Of a stretch of DNA of 64,000 bases, positions 18,901 to 27,223 are shown piece after piece. Every line of letters starts with the position of its first letter. Positions within the stretch are counted from its first letter, which is position 1. The notes under the pieces are model-generated. The model ran no database searches and was not told the origin of the DNA. It was given only the letters and a program-made list of their open reading frames with translations. The position numbers and the translations under genes were made by a program. This DNA is from Reyranella sp. CPCC 100927 (GTDB taxonomy: Bacteria; Pseudomonadota; Alphaproteobacteria; Reyranellales; Reyranellaceae), in NCBI RefSeq assembly GCF_007859315.1, contig NZ_VOHA01000005.1:62001-126000 (forward strand). The letters run 5' to 3'.

Positions 18901-21900
18901 TGGACGGCAAGACGCTGGTATTGAGCTTCGGCGCGGCCAAGGGCGAGACGCTGCGCTTCGACGGCCAGGCGCTGTTCGCGCCGGCCCGGGGCGGCTATGG
19001 CGGAACGCTGGCCGTCATCGCGAACACCGGCATCGAGGTCAAGGCCGCGGGTGCACCGGCAACGCCGGGGCTGGTGTCGCTCAACGCACAGGATCTGTCC
19101 GCCTTCAACGCCAGTGCGCTGTTGATCGGCGGTGTCTATCGCTACGAGCTGGCCTTCGACTGGAGCACCTCCACGGCCCTGGGGCCGCGTGTGATCTTCA
19201 ACGGCAACGACGCCGGCGTCGCCGTGCGCCAGGGTGCCACGTTGCGTGGCGGGCAGATCTTCGTGGTCGGCCGCGACATCGTGATCGAGCGCGGCGCCAC
19301 GCTCGACACCTCGGCCGGTAGCTCGAACGGCATCGATTCCAGCCTGGGTTATGTGTTCTCCGACTCGTTGGACGATCGTAACTCGCAGGCCGGCGCCATC
19401 CTCACGGTCGCCAACGGCTACTTCCATTTCCTGCCGCCCATCCTTGATGCGCGGCCCAGCACGATCAAAGTGCAGGACGGTGCGATCCTGCGCACGCAGG
19501 GAACGATCGCGTTCTCCGCCGCCGGCGCCGTGGATCCCGGGCAGGCGGCGCTCAATGCACGCTTCCTGACCTTGAGCCTGCCCGAGCTGAACATCGGCGA
19601 TGCGGCCTCGTTCGCCGCGGCGGAGGCGGCGGGCGCGATCGGTTCGGGCTGGCGGTTGACCCAGTCGATGATCGCGCGGCTGCTGCATCCGACCGCATCC
19701 GGCATGACCCCGGTCGAGCGGCTGACGTTCACGGTCGGCGGTTCGATCAACATCTTCGGCGGCGTGACCATCGACATGCGCAGCACGGGCGCCACACGCA
19801 CGGCACTCATCCTGAATACGCCGGCCCTGTACGGCTGGGGCCGGCCGGGCGAGGTCGCGACGATCGCGACCGACACGCTGATCTGGAGCGGCCTCGTCCA
19901 GGGCATGGGCACGGTCGACAAGCCCTATGTCAGTGTCGGCCCGGGTGCCGTGAGGCCCGGCGGGGCCGGAACGGGCAGCGGCGCGTTGGTCGTTGACGCC
20001 CGCCAGATCGTCTTCGGTTACGATCCGTCGGCGCGACCGCAGACTCAGGCGACGCTTGATCGCCTGATGCTGGGGTTCTCGGCCGTGAGCCTGCAGGCCA
20101 GCGAGCGGATCAGCGCCAATAACCGCAGCAGCCTTGCCGTCTATCACACCGGCGCCAGCGCCAGCACCTATGGCGGCGGCAGCCTCGCTCTGCGTACCCC
20201 GCTGCTGACGGGCGAGGCCGGCTCCTTCATGACCTATCGATCGGGCGGTGCCGTCACGGTGAGCGCGCCGGCCGGCGCAGCGTCGGTCGACACCGCGACG
20301 ATCACGGCGCTGGGCGGCGAAGTGCGGCTGGCCGGCACGCGCGTGACACTGGACACGGCAGTGGCGCTGCCCAGCGGCCGTCTGATGCTGGAAGCAGCGA
20401 GCGACATCGCGCTGCACGATCGTGCTGTCATCGACCTGTCGGGACGGGGCGTGCGGTTCTTCGACGTCACCCGGTACAGCTGGGGCGGCGAGTTGGTGAT
20501 GGAGAGCACCGACGGCGCCATCCGCCAGGCCGCCGGATCGACGATCGACGTCTCGGCGCGCAACAACGACGCCGGCAGGATCAAGGTGACGGCCACAGGG
20601 GCTGATGGCAGCGTTGCTCTGGCCGGACGCCTGCGCGGCGCCGCCGACACCGGTTTCGAGGCCGGCGTCGTCGATATCCGGGCCCGGGTGCTGGACGATT
20701 TCGCGGGACTGAACGGTCGCCTCAACCAGGGTGAGGTGTTCGGCGCCCGCAGCTTCGTGATCAAGACCGGTGATCTGGTGGTCGGTGACGACGTTAGGGC
20801 ACGTCGGGTCACCATTGCCGTCGATGGCGGCAGCCTGACCATCAACGGCCGGATCGACGCCAGCGGGCGCGGGGCGGGTATCATCCGGCTTGCCGCCCGC
20901 GACAACCTGGTGCTCGGTACGGGCGGCATGCTCGATGCGCACGGCACGGTGTTGCGGGTCGACAGCCGCGGCGCGCCGATCGATGCGGCGAACACGGCGC
21001 AGATCGAGCTGACAACGACGCACGGCACGCTGACGCTGGCCCGCGGCGCGGTCATCGACCTGCGTGCTGCCGACGGCGTGGCCCGCGGCCGGCTCGAGCT
21101 CAACGCGCCGCGCACCGTCGCCGCCGGTATCGACAGCGACATTGCGATCAGTGCCGCCGGGCCGCTCGACATCAGCGGCGCCGCGAGCATCGCGATCAAC
21201 GGCTGGCGCCGCTATGCCGCGGACGGGGGACTCGTCGATCAGGTGCTGCTCGATCGCATCCATGGCGACAGCACCACCTTCATCGACGCCGCGCGCGGCA
21301 ACGATGCCTTGCGCGCACGCCTGGCGGGGCTCGACGCCCATGGTCTCCATCTGCGTCCGGGCGTCGAGATCCTCAGTGCCTCAGCCGGCGGCGATCTCAC
21401 CATCGCGGGTGACCTCGACTTCTCCGGCTACCGGTATGGACCGGACGCCGATCCGGCACGTCGTGGGTCGGGCGAACCCGGCGTCGTGGTGATCCGCGCC
21501 GGCGGCCGGCTGCTGGTCAACGGCAGCATCAACGACGGCTTCGCGCCGCCGCCGGCGACGCCGGACGACCATGGCTGGGCCGATGGCCGCGCGGGTCGGA
21601 TCTGGGCCATCGCGCCGATGCTGGCACCGGGATCGCTGTCGTGGTCGATGCGGCTGGTCGCCGGCGCCGACACCGCGTCGGCCGATACGCGCACGCTGCG
21701 GCCGCGCTCGAGTCTCGCCGGCGGCGGCGATCTGGTTCTGTCGGACGAGCATTTCTCGGGTTATTTCCCCGATCGCCGGGTCTTCAGCGTGATCCGCACC
21801 GGAACCGGCACGCTGGACCTGCTGGCCGGCGGCGACTACCGGCAGGACTCGCTGTTCGGTGTCTACACGGCGGGAACCGCCATCGCGGTGGGGCCTGAGC

Positions 21901-24833
21901 ACAACCTGCCACTGGCGCCCGGCTACGACGGCACCGTGCTGGGCTATCCCGACTACGAGGCGGCGCTGAGCGGCACGCGCATGTGGTTCACGACCGGCGG
22001 CGGCGATGTGCTGCTGTCGGCCCAGGGCCGGGTCAGCAGCTATGCCGTCAGCAATATCGATATGAGTGAAAGCACCCACGATATCGGCGACTGGCTGTGG
22101 CGGCAGGGCGGCGCCGATCTGGGCCAACCCACGGCGTGGGGCATCAACTTCGGGTCCTACGTCGCCGACAACCTTCTGGGCGTGATCAAGGTCGCGGGTT
22201 TTGCCGGCATCGGTGCGCTGGGCGGCGGCAACGTCACGGTCGAGGCCGGCGGCGACGCGGGCCTCATCAATCCGATCTCGCGCGGCGGCTTCGATCTGTT
22301 CACCGATGCGCTGAACATCGCCGTGGGCGGCAGCGGCCGGGTCAGTGCCGACGGCACGCTGGCGCAGACCGGCGGCGGCGACCTGACCCTGCGCGTCGGC
22401 GGCCGCCTCAACCCTACGATGGTGACAATCTCACTGTTCCAGGGATTGGTCACCAACGTGCGTGGTGACATCCGCGTGCTGGCCGGCTCGATCGGGCAGA
22501 CGGAACTGAAGCAATACGGCGTGCCGCGGATGGACGACCCGCGGCCGGTCGACAACCAGGCGCCGTTCGTCGCCAACATGTACAGCGGCCTGGCCGTGGC
22601 GCCGGGCGACGGACGCGCGACCCTGTCGGCACGCGGCGATCTGTCGATGTTCATCGCCGCCGATCCGGGCCGCGTCACCGCCCGTGGCGCGCCGGTGGCA
22701 AGCGACGGCGCGCAGACGGCTGCCGGCACGAGCTGGTTCACTCTGTGGACGGGCACGACGGCGATCGACCTGTTCTCGGCCGGCGGGTACGTGTCACCGA
22801 TGCAGACGTTCTACGGCACGTTCTACCCGCCCAACCTCAGCGTCGTGGCCGCCGGCGGCAGCATCATCTTCTCCCCCAACATGATGAACCTGATGCCGGC
22901 CGCGCGCGGCTCGCTGGAGCTGTTGGCACGCGACGCCATCGATGGCTACGGCGCCGTCACCACGAGCGGACCATCCTACATTTCTGTTTCAGGCGGATCA
23001 CCGGACGATCTCGCCACGCCGCTGCGCCCGGGCTGGAACCTTGTCGATTCCGGCGGCACGGTCCTGGCCACCAATCACTACGCCGGCGTCAATGGGCCGC
23101 GCGAGGACAGCGCCGGGTTCTACTGGTACGGCGGCTACTACGGTAACGTGGCGTTCGTGCACGGGCCGTTCACCGCATCGGCCGTCAACGTCCATGCCGG
23201 CGATCCAGACCCGATCCGCATCTATGCGCTCACCGGTGACATCAGCAACCTGGAGATCGGCAACATCCGGCAGGACTATGTCGGTGGCGCGTACGTCGCC
23301 AGCTACAATGCCGCCAAGCCGGTCTGGCTGCGTGCCGGCCGCGACATCCTCAATCTCACCGCCTTGATCCTCAACAACGACAACGACGATATCTCGCTCA
23401 TTGCCGCCGGCCGCGACATCGTCAATGCCGGCATCAACATTGCCGGACCCGGCCTGCTGGAAGTGCGGGCCGGCAGCGACATCTACCAGGCGCGCGGCAC
23501 CATCAACAGCATCGGCCCGGTCATCACCGGCGACCGCCGCGACGGCGCCGGCATCACGTTGCTCGCCGGCGTCGGCGTCAACGGGCCGGCCTACGCGCGC
23601 TTTGCCGCGCGCTACCTGGATCCGGCCAACCGCGCCGACCCGCTGCGGCCGCTGGCCGACCAGGACGGGAAGGTCGCGAAGACCTACCAGGCAGAACTTG
23701 TGGCCTGGCTCGCCGAACGGTTCGGCTATGACGGCGGCGCGGCCGGCGCGCTCGCCTACTTCCAGCATCTGCCGGTCGAGCAGCAGGCGGTGTTCGTCCG
23801 CCAGGTCTATTTCGAGGAGCTGCGCCAGGGCGGGCGCGAGTACAACGATCCCGATAGCCGTCGCTTCGGCAGCTACCTGCGCGGTCGCCAGGCGATCGCC
23901 ACGCTGCTGCCCGACACGGATGCGGCGGGCGCCCGGATCGATTACAGCGGCACCATCACGCTGATCGGCAATGCCGGCGTGCACACCGATTTCGGCGGCG
24001 GCATCCAGGCCTTCACGCCCGGCGGCGGCATTCTGCTGGGCGCCAACGGCGTGGCGCCGCCGCCCAGCACCGGCCTGTTGACCCAGGGCTCGGGCGACAT
24101 CGAGATCTACAGCAGGGACAGCGTCCTGCTGGGCCTGTCGCGGATCATGACGACTTTCGGCGGCGATATCGTGATCTGGTCGGCGGTGGGCGATATCAAC
24201 GCCGGCCGCGGTGCCAAGACGACCGTCGTCTATGCGCCGACCAAGCGCGTGTACGACAACTACGGCAACGTAACCTTGTCGCCGCAGGTGCCGTCCACCG
24301 GCGCCGGCATCGCCACGCTGGCGCCGATTCCGGAAGTGCCCGCCGGCGACATCGACCTGATCGCGCCGCTGGGCACGATCGACGCAGGCGAGGCCGGCAT
24401 CCGCGTGTCGGGCAGCATCAACCTGGCGGCGTTGCACATCCTGAACGCGGCCAACATCCAGGTGCAGGGCTCGATCACGGGCGTGCCCAAGGCACCGCCG
24501 CCGAATGTCGGCGCCATGTTGTCGGCCTCCACCACGGCCGGTGCGGCCGCGGCCACGACCGACCCGTCACGGCAGGCGCGGCAGGCACCGCGTGACCTGC
24601 CGTCGATCATCACGGTCGAAGTGCTGGGTTATGGCGGCGGCCAGGGTGGCGGCGATACGCAGCGCCGCGACGACGCGCCGCCCCGCCCCGGTGGTAGCCA
24701 GCAAGGCTACGATGCCCAGGGCATGTTCCGTGTGCTGGGCAATGGCACCTTCACCGGCGAGCAGGTGCGCGAGCTGACCGACGAGGAACGCCGCAAGCTT
24801 CACCAGCAGGTCGGCCAGAACGCTCCGCTGTAG
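12999..24833 (+). CDS. Giant filamentous-haemagglutinin-type exoprotein (TpsA, two-partner secretion)
   Basis: 3944 residues from the ATG with AGGAG 6 bp upstream; an open frame from 12831 is not needed. A long signal peptide (RRPRR at 15-19, hydrophobic stretch, AQA|R near 40) precedes a TPS secretion domain at about 115-320 with NVGRET, WVALNRV and NRNGVIF at 205-211, a variant of the usual NPNG. Most of the protein is a beta-helix-like series of degenerate G-x-V/I-x-V repeats. Near 3515-3640 comes a helical insert resembling the DUF3739 region of this family. The tail has an ITVEVLGYGGG motif. I see no cysteine in the mature protein. It should be a large surface adhesin or structural exoprotein. 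No TpsB pore gene is in the window. Confidence 0.9.
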   Translation: MSVPAAADRAVVLNRRPRRASLLASVSVAALVTASVPAQARDILRGNRTAAPVAAVTAQQAAAMQQARQASNALQRTTQAVQAMRAAQNAARNLALRTPAAVPNGLTPDGLVVALGAGAVPGVWTGARLPTQTQVDGRTQVDIKQTEAKAILNWTTFNVGRETTVRFDQQGNSTWVALNRVSDPAARPSRIAGQIKADGHVYIINRNGVIFTGSAQVNTHALIASSAGITDEQFRTAGIYSAQAAGAYVPSFRGAAGLVRVEAGAEITTHTPTSVTSGGGFVALLGIGVENAGTIATPKGQALLAAGDDFILRRGYGTDANQSSTTRGSEVAPIIGAGSTSGTVVNAGLIFSQQGDITLVGRSVTQAGVALATTSVNTRGTIHLLNAASDTQGSVVLATGSLSAILPELDSVETALDSQRSALITASSASAHQPVAHAQFTNLSLLPDRLDQSRVEIVSGGDVVFQRGSITQAQGGQVAVSAARRVLAVDGALIDVSGTRDVLLPMSSNNLKVSIQGNELRDAPINRDSGHLKSSDVWIDTRDLVLVPAGTGGYASERYYTRGGLLEVRGYLNNSGHRIGEWAALGGTIALSAREVVAQQGAIFDVSGGAVSYDGGYIRTTNLLGSDGRVYSVNGAPADQLFYGLGQGFVRKHARWGVTEIWMNPLGKGRESLRWEAGYTIGRDAGGLILSAPTTIFDGTIVAGVVAGQRQATARPGGVTDGYALPQNTAPRAGSLTVGRYGTLGVEGGHDSKIVVGAVAPLVSAIGAATPLPSARTNTVLLDARRLNDSALGGLHLTTTQTVAIDAPLTLADGGSLSITAPVTTIGADITAHSGRVSITNILKVPGRNPGEFTPQALTLDGAAGVTLKAGTAIDVRGVWTNAVLDPTRRIGLAYVDGGTVSVATTGSVTIERGSLIDVSSGAAWLEIGKLLGGRGGDVTLQVGVPAHDVITGATLTLDGTLRAAGVAGGGTLSLQSPVTVLIGKDAVLAGGVLRANERAPTGVVLAQDLAILPGGIIPVTVTEMRSTTPLETPLPATTTPTNQEVIVTASTWTLPPGVMLATSDGRYYGAGAVLPAGTRIAAFMGGLPFGMVVPAAVFPRGIPVRPFQFTLVAGSRTYEGYTYRPGQKVPQGTAFTEAVRFAPPFAVDPGLFQTGFSTYSLTSLTGLVIGDGARIDVAMPVLRATDTAFAAPTGSTPAQVLAQWLPPVYRDDPVTGRLTQRAGANLILAGMDLRVDRGAAVTVDPGRSVRLATIRQITVDGAIVAPGGSVTIVNDKVFNREPGMNAPGQSIWIGATAVLDVSAQAVTARDANGRRYGIVTEGGAIRIGIDSGQRPTGALVIIRDGARLDASGTAVDLDLPAGRMDAGASVTRASAGGTIAIGSSAGLLLDGDMRAAAGGQGAAGGRLELTLETTYVSNTFLGAARGPHVFTITQERIGRTQPDGLVAGVHDPALPYGQARLSVEQVRAGGFDTLSLWSRDIFRFDGDVDLAMGRSLILQRGILSVAPTTPAARVSLAAPHVVLAGQGNIELPDDPTLYYAGITYTGYGWLMPTVNAGHLTVTADLIDLRDAVHFGALAQHGIAPVHNRPIDLPGFADVALISRGDVRIGNGSVDAGRRLTITAAQLYPTTGAKATIRAGVYKPDAVYDIAFDPNAVIAIRGLGDAPPPLPASVFGSLQLMAATMEQGGIVRAPLGTIVLGEGVSKADPRYAQQMAATLLPGSVTSVSAAGLIVPYGGTVDGLSYTYNGEKVAFSDLAALVGDNGVNQGITLGVGRIDIDRGALLDLSGGGELSGAAFFTGRGGSVDVLRTALANANPAANRGSTPGARVYAIVPGYASAYAPLAPETGAGDPVVGQQVTLSRAVGGLPAGTYTLLPSTYALLPGAWRVEIGGAAPVDATARLADGSHVAAGVLSVANTAIRDVLPTLLTLTPASIVRTHSQYNETSYSAFALANAATFNAVRPRLPVDGKTLVLSFGAAKGETLRFDGQALFAPARGGYGGTLAVIANTGIEVKAAGAPATPGLVSLNAQDLSAFNASALLIGGVYRYELAFDWSTSTALGPRVIFNGNDAGVAVRQGATLRGGQIFVVGRDIVIERGATLDTSAGSSNGIDSSLGYVFSDSLDDRNSQAGAILTVANGYFHFLPPILDARPSTIKVQDGAILRTQGTIAFSAAGAVDPGQAALNARFLTLSLPELNIGDAASFAAAEAAGAIGSGWRLTQSMIARLLHPTASGMTPVERLTFTVGGSINIFGGVTIDMRSTGATRTALILNTPALYGWGRPGEVATIATDTLIWSGLVQGMGTVDKPYVSVGPGAVRPGGAGTGSGALVVDARQIVFGYDPSARPQTQATLDRLMLGFSAVSLQASERISANNRSSLAVYHTGASASTYGGGSLALRTPLLTGEAGSFMTYRSGGAVTVSAPAGAASVDTATITALGGEVRLAGTRVTLDTAVALPSGRLMLEAASDIALHDRAVIDLSGRGVRFFDVTRYSWGGELVMESTDGAIRQAAGSTIDVSARNNDAGRIKVTATGADGSVALAGRLRGAADTGFEAGVVDIRARVLDDFAGLNGRLNQGEVFGARSFVIKTGDLVVGDDVRARRVTIAVDGGSLTINGRIDASGRGAGIIRLAARDNLVLGTGGMLDAHGTVLRVDSRGAPIDAANTAQIELTTTHGTLTLARGAVIDLRAADGVARGRLELNAPRTVAAGIDSDIAISAAGPLDISGAASIAINGWRRYAADGGLVDQVLLDRIHGDSTTFIDAARGNDALRARLAGLDAHGLHLRPGVEILSASAGGDLTIAGDLDFSGYRYGPDADPARRGSGEPGVVVIRAGGRLLVNGSINDGFAPPPATPDDHGWADGRAGRIWAIAPMLAPGSLSWSMRLVAGADTASADTRTLRPRSSLAGGGDLVLSDEHFSGYFPDRRVFSVIRTGTGTLDLLAGGDYRQDSLFGVYTAGTAIAVGPEHNLPLAPGYDGTVLGYPDYEAALSGTRMWFTTGGGDVLLSAQGRVSSYAVSNIDMSESTHDIGDWLWRQGGADLGQPTAWGINFGSYVADNLLGVIKVAGFAGIGALGGGNVTVEAGGDAGLINPISRGGFDLFTDALNIAVGGSGRVSADGTLAQTGGGDLTLRVGGRLNPTMVTISLFQGLVTNVRGDIRVLAGSIGQTELKQYGVPRMDDPRPVDNQAPFVANMYSGLAVAPGDGRATLSARGDLSMFIAADPGRVTARGAPVASDGAQTAAGTSWFTLWTGTTAIDLFSAGGYVSPMQTFYGTFYPPNLSVVAAGGSIIFSPNMMNLMPAARGSLELLARDAIDGYGAVTTSGPSYISVSGGSPDDLATPLRPGWNLVDSGGTVLATNHYAGVNGPREDSAGFYWYGGYYGNVAFVHGPFTASAVNVHAGDPDPIRIYALTGDISNLEIGNIRQDYVGGAYVASYNAAKPVWLRAGRDILNLTALILNNDNDDISLIAAGRDIVNAGINIAGPGLLEVRAGSDIYQARGTINSIGPVITGDRRDGAGITLLAGVGVNGPAYARFAARYLDPANRADPLRPLADQDGKVAKTYQAELVAWLAERFGYDGGAAGALAYFQHLPVEQQAVFVRQVYFEELRQGGREYNDPDSRRFGSYLRGRQAIATLLPDTDAAGARIDYSGTITLIGNAGVHTDFGGGIQAFTPGGGILLGANGVAPPPSTGLLTQGSGDIEIYSRDSVLLGLSRIMTTFGGDIVIWSAVGDINAGRGAKTTVVYAPTKRVYDNYGNVTLSPQVPSTGAGIATLAPIPEVPAGDIDLIAPLGTIDAGEAGIRVSGSINLAALHILNAANIQVQGSITGVPKAPPPNVGAMLSASTTAGAAAATTDPSRQARQAPRDLPSIITVEVLGYGGGQGGGDTQRRDDAPPRPGGSQQGYDAQGMFRVLGNGTFTGEQVRELTDEERRKLHQQVGQNAPL

Positions 24834-24899
24834 CTGATCACTGCCCGATGCGGGTTACTCTTGCCCTGGCCCGGCGGTGGCGGCGAGCATCGATACAGC

Positions 24900-25883
24900 C
24901 TAATCGAGGCTGGCGCCGGTGCGTTTGACGATGGGACCGAGGCGCTCGATGTCCATCGCCAGGGTCTTGGCCAGTTCGTTCGGCGTACTGGAGGCGGGCT
25001 CGGCGCCGAGCGCGGCAATGAGTTTCTGCAGCTTGTCGGTGGCCAGCACGGCGCGCGCCTCCGTGTTGAGCCGCGCCACGATGTCGGGCGGCGTGCCGGC
25101 GGGCGCGAGCAGCCCATGCCATCCCGACGCCACCTCGACGCCCTTGATGCCGTGTGCGGCCAGCACCTTCAGGTCGGGCAGTGCCGGCAGCGGGTTGGGG
25201 CCGACCACGGCCAGCGCCTTCAGCTTGCCGGCCTGGATGTGCGACATGGTCGTTGCCGAATCGAACATGAAATCGATCTGGCCGGCCAGCAGGTCATTCA
25301 CCGCCGGCGCCAGGCCCTTGTAGGGCACGTGGCTGGTTTCGACGCCGGCCGCGGTGTTGAACAGCTCGGTGGCGATGTGGATGAGACTGCCGCTGCCGGC
25401 GGAGCCGTAATTCAGCTTGCCCGGGCGTGCCTTGGCGAGCGCGACGAATTCTTCGACCGTGTTCACGTTGAGCTTGGGGTGCACGACCAGGATGAAGTTG
25501 GTGCGTGCCGTCATGGTGATCGGCACGAAGCTCTTGATCGGATCGAACGGCAGCTGCTTGTAGAGATGCGGGTTGAGGTTGAGCGTACTGCCGCCGGTGG
25601 CGAGCAGGGTGTAGCCATCCGCCGCCGCACGCGCCACCGCGGTCGCGGCGATGTTGCCGTTGGCGCCCGGGCGGTTCTCGACCACGACGGGCTGGCCGAT
25701 GCGCTGCGCCAGGTCCTCGGCGATCGCGCGCGCGATGGTGTCGATCGAGCCGCCAGCCGAGACGGTGACGAAGATGTGGATCGGCTTATTGGGAAACGGC
25801 GCCTGAGCGCGGGCGCGCGTGCCGGCGAGAGCGGGCGGCAGGGCAGCCAGCAGGGGCAGGGAAAGAAGCAGGCGGCGTTTCAT
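24900..25883 (-). CDS. Bug/TctC-family solute-binding protein
   Basis: 327 residues. The signal peptide MKRRLLLSLPLLAALPPALA is followed by the hallmark start of the mature protein, FPNKPIHIFVTVSAGGSID, and by VVENRPGANGNIAA, YKGLAPAVNDLLAGQIDFMF and GTPPDIVARLN. These periplasmic proteins bind carboxylates and aromatic acids for tripartite tricarboxylate transporters or for sensing. No TctA or TctB gene is nearby, as is common in genomes with many orphan Bug proteins. It is the last gene of the minus-strand catabolic cluster, separated from the reductase gene by a large inverted repeat, so a role with the same substrate is possible. Confidence 0.9.
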   Translation of the reverse strand: MKRRLLLSLPLLAALPPALAGTRARAQAPFPNKPIHIFVTVSAGGSIDTIARAIAEDLAQRIGQPVVVENRPGANGNIAATAVARAAADGYTLLATGGSTLNLNPHLYKQLPFDPIKSFVPITMTARTNFILVVHPKLNVNTVEEFVALAKARPGKLNYGSAGSGSLIHIATELFNTAAGVETSHVPYKGLAPAVNDLLAGQIDFMFDSATTMSHIQAGKLKALAVVGPNPLPALPDLKVLAAHGIKGVEVASGWHGLLAPAGTPPDIVARLNTEARAVLATDKLQKLIAALGAEPASSTPNELAKTLAMDIERLGPIVKRTGASLD

Positions 25884-25915
25884 GTCATCGGGTTCCATTG
25901 ATAGAGAGCTGGAAT

Positions 25916-25992
25916 CCTGGGAGCGCGGGCGTCCCGCCCGCATCGGCGCGCCGCGCCGAGACATGAGCGGGCGGGACGCCCGCGCTCCCAGG
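25916..25992. repeat. Inverted repeat, family A copy 1
   Basis: Two arms of about 26 bp beginning CCTGGGAGCGCGGGCG and ending in its complement, with a short GC-rich loop. Related copies lie at 33991-34075, 45801-45834 (half) and 56129-56206. It separates the reductase and Bug genes and may act as a terminator-like hairpin. Confidence 0.85.
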
Positions 25993-25999
25993 AAGAGCA

Positions 26000-27223
26000 T
26001 CACAGGCGCTGCAGTTGAATGGCAGGGTTGACGAGATCCTCGGGGCGGACCGGCTTGCGGGCCTGCAACAGTTTTCGCGCCGCGCGCAAATCGCGTGGGG
26101 CATTGATCGAGACGATCGCGCTGAGATGTCCGTCCTCGAGGTAGAAGCGGCTGAAGCTGCCGGACGCGGGATCGCCACGCACGACCGACTCCGGCCAGTG
26201 TGCGGGATATCCCAGCATCTGCAGGTTCATGTCGTACTGGTCCGACCAGAACCACGGCAGCTCGTCGTAACGGACGTCCTGGCCCAGCGCGGTCTTGGCC
26301 GCGACGATGGCCTGGTTCTGCGCATTGGCCCACGATTCCAGCCGCACACGGCGATCGAGGCACGCCAATGGCAAGTTGGTGCAGTCGCCGGCAGCGAAGA
26401 TGGCGGGATCGGTGGTGCGGCCGGCGTCGTCGACCACGATGCCGTTGTCGACCGCAAGACCTGCCGCTGCCGCGAGCTCGGTGTTGGGCACGACGCCGAC
26501 GCCGACGACGACCTGGTCACCCGCGATGCGATGGCCGTCGGCGAGGACGACGGTGATGCCGCTACCCGACGTCTCGATGGCGCTGACGCCGACGCCCCGT
26601 CGCACGGTAACGCCGTGGCGCATGTGCAGCGCGAGCAGGTGCTCCGACACCTCGACCGGCAAGGCGCGCGCACACAGGCGGTCGAGCGCTTCGATCACGG
26701 TCACGTCAAGACCGCGCTTGCGCGCGGTGGCCGCGACCTCCAGGCCGATCCAGCCGCCGCCGATCACGATCAGGTGGCGGCCGGCGACGAGCTGGGCCTG
26801 CAGCGCGAGCGCGTCATCGATCGTGCGCAGGTAGCGAACGCCGGGTGCGTCGGCGCCGGGCACACCGAGCGTGCGCGCGCGGCTGCCGGTGCAGAGGATC
26901 AGCCGGCCGTAGGCGATTGCCTCGCCCGTTTGCAGCGTGATTGTGCGTGCCGCACGGTCGATGGCGGCGACGCGCGCGCCGGGCCGGCAATCGAGATCAA
27001 GCTTGGCGAAGTCCTCCGGCTTGAACAGGTGCGTCGCTTCCGGCGCAGCCTCGCCGGCGAGCACGGCCTTGGACAGCGGCGGCCGTTCATGTGGCGGATG
27101 TGCTTCGTCACCCAGCAGCACGATGCGGCCGGCAAACCTTTCGCTGCGCAGGGTCTTCGCCGCCCAGCCGCCAGCCTGGCCGGCACCGACGATGACGATC
27201 GGTTCGGGAGTGGCGTTGTTCAT
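26000..27223 (-). CDS. FAD-dependent ferredoxin reductase of a Rieske oxygenase system
   Basis: 407 residues, typical for the BphA4/ThcD-like reductases. It has an N-terminal FAD Rossmann motif (VIVGAGQAGGWAAKTLR), an internal NAD motif (LIVIGGGWIGLEVAA), the TDPAIFAAGDCTN FAD-ribityl motif and a C-terminal dimer/reductase domain. It passes electrons from NADH to a [2Fe-2S] ferredoxin. The Rieske ferredoxin (38203-38517) and oxygenase (30874-31938) of the same strand would complete the chain. The start is set at 27223 where TGATG couples it to the stop of the VOC gene. Confidence 0.9.
   Translation of the reverse strand: MNNATPEPIVIVGAGQAGGWAAKTLRSERFAGRIVLLGDEAHPPHERPPLSKAVLAGEAAPEATHLFKPEDFAKLDLDCRPGARVAAIDRAARTITLQTGEAIAYGRLILCTGSRARTLGVPGADAPGVRYLRTIDDALALQAQLVAGRHLIVIGGGWIGLEVAATARKRGLDVTVIEALDRLCARALPVEVSEHLLALHMRHGVTVRRGVGVSAIETSGSGITVVLADGHRIAGDQVVVGVGVVPNTELAAAAGLAVDNGIVVDDAGRTTDPAIFAAGDCTNLPLACLDRRVRLESWANAQNQAIVAAKTALGQDVRYDELPWFWSDQYDMNLQMLGYPAHWPESVVRGDPASGSFSRFYLEDGHLSAIVSINAPRDLRAARKLLQARKPVRPEDLVNPAIQLQRL

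Noticed and set aside
17835-21350. 1171-codon minus-strand open frame antisense to the exoprotein gene
   Set aside because: Same compositional shadow, no recognisable motifs or start context.
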